From Dicaeum eximium (Eukaryota > Chordata > Aves > Passeriformes > Dicaeidae): DNA of 64,000 bases. This document shows, piece by piece, positions 49,950-59,800 of the stretch (positions within the stretch are counted from its first letter, which is position 1; each line of letters opens with the position of its first letter). Location of the stretch: assembly GCA_013396995.1 (NCBI GenBank), contig VWZP01010280.1:405115-469114 (forward strand), given 5' to 3'. The notes below the pieces were generated by a model. It searched no databases. It was not told where the DNA came from and worked only from the letters and a program-made list of their open reading frames with translations. The position numbers were made by a program, and so were the translations under genes.

Positions 49950-52900
49950 TGTTTATTTCCATTGTGTTTTAGTATGGGGAAAATTAACTCTTTAAAAGGT
50001 CTTTAATATTTTATTGGTGTCTGAAAAACTAATGCTGGAGGAGCAACAGGTAATTGTTTCAATTTAAAGCTGAAAGTATTGAAATGAAAAGCAAGTATTT
50101 AAAAAAATACCTGTTCTCTTCCCTTCTGGAATACAGGAAGACTTGGCAGTATCTGTATTTTACAGTATGTATATTGTGACTATTTAAATACATTTCATCT
50201 ATAAAGCTGTTTACAAAACATTTGGAGTTAGCTGGGAAAATTTCACTGCAAGTGAGGTGTGGAGATCTGTTATACCCGAGTTTTTCTCAGAAATGTTCTT
50301 CTTTGAGTCAGGAAGCTTGAAGTGTGGCTGTATGGTCATTAAGGAAGGACAAACTTGTATCAACTTAGCAGCCAACAGCCACACACAAAAGCCTCCTGGC
50401 AGCTGTAGAGATCAACAGGCTTCAGTGGCATTAACAAAGTTGAGACAAAAGACAGCAGAATGGGAGTGTGCTTTTTTAAAAGAAAACAAGCCAAAACACA
50501 AAAGAAGCAAGGGAGCATTTTGTGCATCATGGCCTTAACGTGGCAGATACTTACCAACTTAAAAATGGGCTGTTGATGTTCCAGGACAGACAGCCTGTAC
50601 CCATCATCAGGAAAGCCACATCTGGTTTTGCAGGGGGCTGTTGAGAAATGAAGCAAAGTAGAAAGACAGCTGGTGAATATCTGGTTGAAACCACTATCTA
50701 GAAAAAAAGTAAAAAAACCCCAAACTGAAAATCTAAAATAAGGTGAATAGGAAAGACAAGGAAACTTATAGTTCAGGAAAGACAGAACTCAGTACCAAGA
50801 AAACAAAGATATTTTTCTCATGTAATCTGTCTCCCTCTTTCAGACAAATAAGTTGCTTTAGAGAGTCTTGAATTTTCATCCTCAACAAAAGTGTGATCCT
50901 TTTATGTAGCTTCATATTCTTTTGAGATACTTTGTTATACCTGTTCTTTTTGACAGTTAAATTCCTTAGACCTCAAACTCAGACCGTTTTACTTTTGCAT
51001 AGCACCAGGCATCAAACACTTCAACTAAATAATACCTTGGTGCATAACTTGATAAATAATCTTAGTTCAGTTATGCTGCAAAAGTGGAGGCATGTGTTTC
51101 TCTTTGCTTCCATCAAGTGTTCCATTCATTTCAGTGGAAGAACCCATGCAGATAAGGTCAGAAAACAACTTTAACATGTGCTTAACTTATATCCTTGTCC
51201 TAAATGATGTGGAAAGAATTGCAGTGCAGGTGAAGATAAGGTACTCTGAATATATCAGAGTAATTGAGCTGGTTCTTTGTATGGAGTAAGCCCCATGAAT
51301 TTTTTTCATCTCTGGAGTAAGTCCAAAAGGGAAAAGAACTGCATTCACTTAGGTGTGTATTAAAGACAAAAATAAAAGGGCTTGTGATTTTACATGTTAA
51401 ATACAAGATGCAAAAAGTAACTAAAAAGAAAAATTGCTTTCATGTGATTAAGTTGTTCCAATTGTTTATAGGATTAAAGAAATTGGAGACAAAGTAGCAG
51501 GACACTCTTGAAAAGATTACACCCTGCAAAACCACTTATTAAACACGGTGAAAAGGTGGTAAAAAAGAGCCTAGAAATAGTGAGGCATGACACATGCCAC
51601 ATGTAGTTTTGAGCTTATTTTTGTGTTTCTCATTTGTGTATTAGGTTGTTTGCTGTTTGATTTTTTACTTGGAAACTTTCCCATTCCTAGGAGTATGCAA
51701 AAAAGAGTACAAGCCTGCCTGAGAAGACCCTAAATCCTTATCATTGTTAAGAGGAAAAAATGCTGCAAACTCCATTCTGTTTTGTGCAGCTCACAGACTG
51801 CAAAGAAGGATGAGCTTCGGCCCTAAGCCCAGATGCTGGAATTGTACCAGGTGCCCACATCCCACACAGGTGCACACAGGCTCTCCTTTTCCTTAGCTGC
51901 AGTTGGTGTGAAAAGGAAACCAAGGTACATTTTAAAAATACAGCCAAGTAGTTAGGATCTGTACTTTTTGAATTAAACTTTATAATTTCCTGAGGATGCA
52001 ACCTATAGAGCATTCCTGCACTTAACCTTTCTGGGCATTATTCTTAGAAATAGATCAGGCACAGCATGCCAGAAACCCAACTGCAGTGGATTGATCTTTT
52101 TTGATATGCTGATCTATTACAGAGAAAATTCTTCACCAGAAAAGAACCAGAGCATATAGAAATACACATCTGTAAGTTTTCTGCAAACAGAATATAAGTC
52201 TTAGAACAAATTACACTCCTAGCTTACTAAGCATAAAATCTTCACTGATTCTCAGGTTTTAAATCGGGGTCTGACCTTAAATCTCAGAGAAGCCTAGAAC
52301 ACAAAACTGATTTTTTCTTTAAAAGTGTAATAACACAGCTCACAGGTGTGTTGATCTTTGCTTTTTCCCCCCCTCCACTGCAACATGCTGTGTTTCATTC
52401 CTGACACAACAGCTCTCAGCGCACTGCCACTGCTTAAGCATCCCCCACAACGGGATGTCCTTCTGTGCTTGTTAACATGCTGTTGCCAGGTTCCTCTTTG
52501 ATTTCTGCTTTCAAACATACTGTGATACTGCTGGGGAGCACCAAAGTCAGCAGCAGGAGCTCCTGGAAGTGGTAAAGCACCCTCTACCAGCTCTCCTGTC
52601 AATCTTCTGCATGCCTGAGTGAGAGTTTAGGAGGAAGACAAAGGTTATGTCATGGTGCAGCATTATGCCAGTGGAGAAGCATCACAAGGTAACACCCAAC
52701 TTTATTGAAGTTTTTCTCACTTTTCAGATTTGATATTAAATACAAATTATCGGGCTTTGGATACAAATCTTGCCTCATTTGCAAACAAGACTTCACCAGA
52801 AAGGCTCGTTCAAAGAGCCAGCATATCCAACTGTTTCTGCTGAACAGGAATATGTATATGCACATAGATATGTTACCAGCACTTTAAATCGATTCTCTTT

Positions 52901-53050
52901 CTAAAAGAAAAGGAGGTGTCTAAAGAATATTGCCACCCCGGGAGAAGTGTTTGAGGGACCACTTGTTTAGAAAGACACTCCATTTTCCCGCTGGGAAATA
53001 CTGAAGTCCTACAGACTGTGAATATGTGGAGAGGAAAACCAAAAACCCAT
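49950..53050. other. SNRPF-AMDHD1 intergenic interval, no supportable gene
   Basis: This AT-rich interval has no recognisable coding exon. In mammals CCDC38 occupies this position on the minus strand, and no coiled-coil exon series was found on either strand. No CR1 copy was recognised here. Confidence 0.65.
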
Positions 53051-53092
53051 GTTGGGGGCAAATATTTGCTCCTGAGTCTCCCATCCCTCGTT

Positions 53093-53108
53093 CAGTAGGG
53101 GGCAGCAG
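53093..53108 (+). promoter_or_regulatory. Candidate CTCF site upstream of AMDHD1
   Basis: CAGTAGGGGGCAGCAG is a close match to the CTCF core. It lies about 550 bases upstream of the AMDHD1 start codon, between the SNRPF and AMDHD1 promoters. The motif reads in the plus orientation. Binding is inferred. Confidence 0.55.
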
Positions 53109-53657
53109 AATCGCACAGACGTTTCCTTATCGGAATCGGATAAATTACTATCTGCCTGTATAAATGAATGTCTACCCGAACATCTGGCGCGGTCGGAGGT
53201 GTCACGGTCCCCCTGGGGTTGTTGCTGGGATGCAGGCACGGTGGCTGGCGCAGGCAAAATGCTGTATGCTGGAGAGGTCATGGATGCCGGGGAGGGGGCA
53301 CGTGGGCAAACAAACACTCCCAAATCAGAGGCTCCTATTTTCTTGGCAAAGGGAAATATCCAGGTGGTGCTGTGAGGACTGAGAGCTCCGTGAAGCCCCA
53401 GCTGGAAAACCCGGTGCTTCGGAGCTGGTAGTGAACCAGCGCGATGCATGGATGTTGTCACGTTATCCTGGACCGAATCCAGCACGGCATCCCGCGCCTG
53501 CAGCGGGCTGCGGCGAAGTTAGGGCGGACCAAGCCGGGCAGGGCCAAGGCCGGGTCGGGAGCCGGGCTCGGGCTGGTGCAGGGCGAGGCGGGGCGGGAGG
53601 GGCGCTCCGCCCCGGGGACTTTGAGCCGAGCGGCGCCGGCACTCGGTGGCCGCGGGC

Positions 53658-53800
53658 ATGGCGGGGCCGCAGCGGCAGCGGCTGCTGCTGGAGAACGCCG
53701 AGCAGCTGGTGCTGGTGTGCGCCCGGAGAGAGCCCTACCTGCGGCGGGACGGCGCGGGCAGCCTGGGCGTGCTGCGGGCCGCCAGCCTGGTGGTGGGGCT
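53658..53800 (+). CDS. AMDHD1: AMDHD1 coding exon 1
   Basis: It encodes residues 1-47 plus two bases of Leu48. The ATG at 53658 is preceded by GCGGGC and opens the frame LLLENAEQLVLVCARRE, which aligns with the family start. The donor is GTGAGT. Confidence 0.94.
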
Positions 53801-56800
53801 GTGAGTGCGGGGCGGGACGGGACGGGACGGGACGGCAACTGCTGCGGCTCTGTGCGAGGGTGGCAGGCATCCCCCAGCGCAGTCCAGGCTTCCCGGTACC
53901 ATCCTCAGACTCCTCTGGGAGAACAGTCCCAGCGGGGCTGTGGCTTCCCGGGGCATGATCCAGGTGCAGGCGATGGCAGTTTGGTTTGAGTGAGGGGACG
54001 CGTGCCCTGCGGGTACATACCTGCTGCAGCGGTGCTGTGTGCTCGCTGATCCGCAGGAGGAAAACGGCGTTACCTAGCGGGAATTAGAACAGAACAGCAC
54101 CACAGTGTCATCCAGAGGGATCTAAGCAGAGGACAAACATTATGGCAAACAGCTGGAAACGCATGGCATTACCTCACTGTTTGCTGTGCATCTGTAAAAT
54201 GAGCAAACCATCTCCACACGTGCATCTTCAGTCCTCCTGAAGGTCCTGCCCTTATTGTTCCAGAAGTTCTGTCATGGAGCACTTGACTTTTAAACAGGCC
54301 CACGTGTTCTTTGTTCATTGTCTGTGTTTTGCAGGGATGGTTGTATCAAAGCTGTGGGCCAGGCAGATGTTATTCGCCATCAGTTTTCAGAAGCAACGTT
54401 TGAAAGGATAATTGACTGCTCTGGGAAGTGCGTGTTACCAGGTAGGTGTATTTTTATGATACAAAGGAACAGCACTGCCAACAGGTCAAGGGATGAGATT
54501 CCTGTTACTCTACTCAGCCCTGGTGAGGCCACATCTGGAGTGCTGTGTCCAGTTCTGGGCTCCACAGTACAAGGAAGACATGGAGCTGCTGGAGTGGGTC
54601 TAGCGGAGGGCTGCACAAATTATGAAGGGTTTGAAGCATCTCTCTTATGAGGAGAGACTGAGAGAGTTTGGTCTGTTCAGCCTCAAGAAGAGACAGCTGA
54701 GAGGGGACCTCATCAAAGTCTATAAGTGTCTGAAGAGGGGGTGCCCACAGGAGCTTTCCAGGCTCTGCTCAGTGGTGCCAAGCAACAGGACAAGAGGCAA
54801 TGGGCAGAAACTGCTGCACAGGAAGTTCCACCTGAACACGGCGAAGAACTTCTTTACTGTGCAGGTGACTGAGCACTGGAGCAGGCTGCTCAGAGAGGTA
54901 GTGGAGGCTCCCTTGCTGGAGATATTCAAGTGTTCTTTTTGGGCTTCAAGGTGGAGCTCTGTCTGCTATTGTTTTGTATGTAGATCTGTTTCTCTGTATC
55001 ATAGATCACAACAGGAATGTAGCTGACCCACAGAGTGACTCTTCAGATTCACTGCTCTTTCCTGTACTCTCTCAGCCCATCAGCCATTCAGCCACAGAGC
55101 TTCAGCCTGTCCATCCTACCCACAGCTGTTTGGAGGCAAAAGGGATTTTAAATCACATATTCTGCAGCTTTGCCTGATAAAAATTCCCAAAAGATGGGCA
55201 AATCTATTGCATGTTGAACTATCCAAGCGGTGTTAGTACTGAGCTGTCAGACCCGTGTTTCTCTTACAGTGGCCTTGCCATTCAGCAGTGTCCATTTCAG
55301 AGCTTGTAGAAAAGGCTCCCACTGCATTAAGTGTTGCTACAGGAAGTCTGGTGTGCTAAGCCTGGCCTAAGCAGTTTGCCTTTTTTTAAAGAGTGCAGGC
55401 TTAAAGTCTAATGAACTCTTTCAAAGTTTGTTATTTATCCTTTCTTCCACAGTTTGAAAACTTTATCGAAATAACATGACAAACTCAGCAACTGATGCAT
55501 TTACCTGGAGACATTTTGCATAAGGTGTTGGACCTAAAAAAAAATTGAAAGAAAATTAATAGCCTCTGAAAAAAATCCTAGATAATTGGCTGGTTGGATT
55601 TTATTTTTCTCTAACCAATAGAGACCTTTTAGGGGAGCTTCTGCTGTCTATTTAATTTGCTTGCATGTTCATATAATCTTTTCTCTTACACAGTGAAGTA
55701 ACTCAAGTGTACATTTACTTTGTTTTCTTTAGGCCTGGTAGATGCACATACACATCCAGTGTGGGCTGGTGATAGGGTTCATGAGTTTGCAATGAAGGTA
55801 ACAGCATAAGATTACACAGATGGATTTTTCTTCCTTTTTTTTTTTTTAATGTATAACTGTTTCTACTTCCTAGTGACTCTCATATTTCTTTTATAGAAAA
55901 ATACATAATTTCTGCCAGATAATCTACCTGAGGGAGGAGGGATGATTTTTGAATACTGATAGGCTAAGAGAGGAGTGTAGCTGCATCCTTTGCAGCCACC
56001 CTTGATACATTTTTGCATTAATTGAAGCAATACAGGAGTTCTGCCTTCTGTTACCATCTAAGTCTCAATTTTTTTCTTCCTTTTTCTTTTCCACATAAAT
56101 GAATTTTGAGCTAGAGATCAGTTTTCCCCTTGGACTCAGCGGAAAGCAAATCTTCAGAGTAATTATCTTTATGCCACTTCTTACAACATTACTTCACTTA
56201 AGTGGAAGGGAGAGAGAAGAAGAGGGGGAGGGAGGAAGAATTAATGGGGATTTCTTTTCTCCTCTCTTTGTCTCTCTCACTGCAAAGAGACCTCAAGGCA
56301 CTTTCCAGTATCTCTTGGGTGGAAAACTCCCTGTTCATAGCTAATTGTATGGGGGGTGGTTTTTGTTTTCTTTTCTTTAACCCAAGCTGGCAGGTGCATC
56401 CTATATGGAGATCCACCAGGCTGGGGGAGGAATCCATTTTACAGTGGAGCACACTCGGAGGGCCACGGAGGACGAGCTGTTCAGCACCTTCCAGCACCGC
56501 CTTGACCGCATGCTCCGAGCTGGATCCACGCTGGTGGAGTGCAAGAGTGGGTATGGCTTAAACTTGGAAACCGAGCTCAAGATGCTCAGGGTGATGGACC
56601 GTGCTAAGAAATCCATGGATATTGGCATTTCCTCAACGTACTGCGGAGCTCACGCTGTGCCCAAGTAATAGCACTTGACTTTTCTTCCTCTTGTTAACTA
56701 CTGCTCTTTGTGTTGAAAATTGGTTTCTTTTGCTTCACTCCTAAAACACCACATACTTGAAAAACAACAGCCAATATTTATGGGAGCTGTCCTAATATCT

Positions 56801-59800
56801 CCAATATTTAAGCTCGCCTGAATTTTAATTTGAAGGAAGGCAGGATTATTTAATGACTCCTAAATGCCAACATAGGCTTAGCACAGAACCCCTGCCTCCA
56901 GCTGAGGCTCACACTGAACATGACACAGAAAGTTCTTTTGCTTGCATTTTCTGCTATCCTTCAAGCTTGGTCGCTGCCATGAGATTTTATTTTGGCCAAA
57001 TAAGAACAAAAATACCATATTTAATCCTTATATAGCTCCATAAACAAAGTTTAATTATGCTTCCGTGCAATGAAGACTTGCATATATCTTATAGCTATGA
57101 GATGAAGATTGAACTGTGTTTAATCAATTATTCTGATGGCTGAAGTAGACATTTTCATTTTGACCAGGAGGAAATCTGCAGTTCTTCCTTGGTCCCTCCA
57201 ATCATCATTTTGACTCAAACTCATGATTTGGGGAATGCCTGATTTTTAAAAATCGTTATTATTTTTTATTGGCAAGTGATTATTGGGCCCTTTTGAACTT
57301 TATCAAGAAATTTTCAAAGTGTTTTCCTGAGCAGAGAAAAGGGAGAAGCCTTGGAACAGTCAGAGGCTGAACAGACCCAATGACTGTTCCAGTGGGAAGG
57401 GAATGGAGGAAGGGCTCTGCTTTATAACCTTGTTTATAAATTCAGGCAGAATTTGGCTTCTTGCATTTTTTGCCATTGCATGCCTCCCAGCTCAGCCCCG
57501 TGTGGCACTCCATAGTGCCAGTGTCTGCATGCCTTATGGTGCCTGAAATGAGCACTGAGATTCTCAGGCATTTAGCTGCTCTACATCCCTTGTCCTTAGA
57601 TGTTATAATTGGAAGATGCTAACTCAACTGCATGTTTTGGGATTATTTGCTATTTCTAAGGCATTTAGTGATCTCTCCTGGGTTATCTTTATGTAATAGA
57701 GGATTCATAAATGATTCTGACTTTGGCAAATCAAACCTTGGGAAGCCCCTCTGATTAGAAACAGTTATCTGTCCATCACTCTGAATGATATAAAAGAAGA
57801 AGAGGTAAATTAAAAATAATTACTTATACTGCATATCTCCTTTGAGCTTTGATACTTGCATAAAATATTGTATGAATACCATTTAACATAGTTAAATGCT
57901 AATTTATGTATTTTAAATAGTTATATTTTAGAATACAGTATAAAGAGGTCAGAATATACTAATAGGAAAGCAGAAAAAATTGTTTTAAAGTATCCTATAT
58001 ATTTGTTAGCATCCAAGATGCCAACCTTATTACAAACATTCAGTAATACAACCTAATATTCTTTGAATGGAAAGTAACTCATGTTGGAGAATTAGAATGG
58101 GGCTTAATTTTTTAATTTGAAGGTTTTTTTGATGGATTCATGTTTACATAATTTCCTAAGTAATTCAGTAATTGTATGTATGGCTTGAGTGTGTGCCAGA
58201 CTTCAAGGATGTTACTCATACGGCTCTGTAACATTTTCTTTTTGTTAGAGGGAAAACTGCTACTGAAGCCACAGATGACATTATCAATAACCACCTTCCT
58301 AAACTGAAAGAACTCAAACTAAGTGGTGAAATACATGTTAACAATATAGATGTGTTCTGTGAGAAGGGAGTCTTTGATTTGGAGTCTACAAGGAGAATAC
58401 TTCAAGCTGGAAAAGATATAGGGTTACAGATTAACTTCCATGGTGATGAACTCCATCCAATGAAATCTGCTGAGGTACATCTTCCTTAACATTCATTTTT
58501 GCTCCTGTGAGAGCCCAATCTGTGAAAGAACTGCAGTTTTCAAAACTGGGATTGTCTTTTCTAACTTTATGGAATAGACAATCTGATAGAAACAGATGTC
58601 AGGAAGAGCGGTCCATGTGCAACTTTGGAGTTAAGGACATGGGGGAAGCCTTGACCTCTGGGACTTACAGGCACTGGCTAATCAAACATTGACTTTGCTT
58701 ATCTTCCACACGGGATGCAGATAGGGAAGGTGGATATCCATGTACCCAAGAATGACAAAAACATGGTTTCTATGCAACTTGAAAAATATTTCTTTTGTTA
58801 AATGTCCTGTTAGAAGCAACAAGCCAAATTGCAGTGAGCACACTCAGCGGTCTCATTACTCAGATATATCTGAAAACACTCAGAGAGCTGAGTTAGTCAA
58901 GACTAGGTTCTCAAATATCTTGATAAAGTCTCTTTGACACCATGTTTCACCATCATTTAAATATTGCTCCCTTCCTGTGGGGTCTGCTCAAGCTGTATAT
59001 TAAAAAGAAAAACCAAACGAAACCAAAAACTTGGTTGATCATAAAAGCCTATTTGACTTCCCCATTGAAGGCAGCATTCAGTTTCATGAACTATTTTCTG
59101 ATGGATCCTTTATGAACAGGCGTTGATAATGTTTTCATCCATGGCTCTCACATAGTTTGTGTGTTAGGCTGTTAGAAACACCACTGAAGGTGTGCTTCTG
59201 GTCCGTGGGTGGATAAAGTGATCAACTTTTCCTGCAAATATTAACATTTCTTGCAAGTATTAAAATTAACAAATATTTTGTCTCTGTATTCTGATTGTTC
59301 TTTCAAGCATTCTTTACTGGTTCTTTTCTGGTATATTTTGCATTAATAGTGAGTTGTCTCTTCCAGTTGTTTAGAAACAACATTTTAAACTGAATTAATT
59401 GAGAATAGTGAGTAATTTGCTTGAAAATTTACTCAGCTTGGAGCTGAACTAGGAGCCCGGGCCATCAGCCACCTGGAAGAAGTTACTGATGAAGGTATTG
59501 TGGCGATGGCAAGAGCTAAGTGTGCTGCTGTTCTTCTGCCAACAACAGCCTACATGCTAAGGTAAGGCCACTAGATTGAAGGGAGACTTCTGTGACTGCA
59601 AATCCATGTGTGTGGTTTGAGGGTCTTCTAATCTAAAAGCTTAAGGATCAGTCTGGGTCAGTGAAGGCAACCCCATGTACAGAAAGCAGAGCCTCCTTCC
59701 TTATGTCTTATTCCTGCTGGAAATCCTCAAAAATCTGTGAGATTGCTGAGAAGTCTCACAGTAGATTTGGAGAGACTTTACAGCAACTATGGCTAAAACT

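Larger units (their letters stand above)
53430..53870. promoter_or_regulatory. AMDHD1: CpG island and promoter of AMDHD1
   Basis: CpG-dense sequence surrounds AMDHD1 exon 1. GC-box-like elements (GGCGGGGCGGGAGGGGCG near 53587-53604) lie about 55-70 bases upstream of the start codon. No TATA box was seen. This may hold the core promoter and 5' untranslated region. Confidence 0.75.

Noticed and set aside
54622..55026. 134-codon frame in AMDHD1 intron 2
   Set aside because: Most of its length is a CR1 fragment; it is not a host exon.
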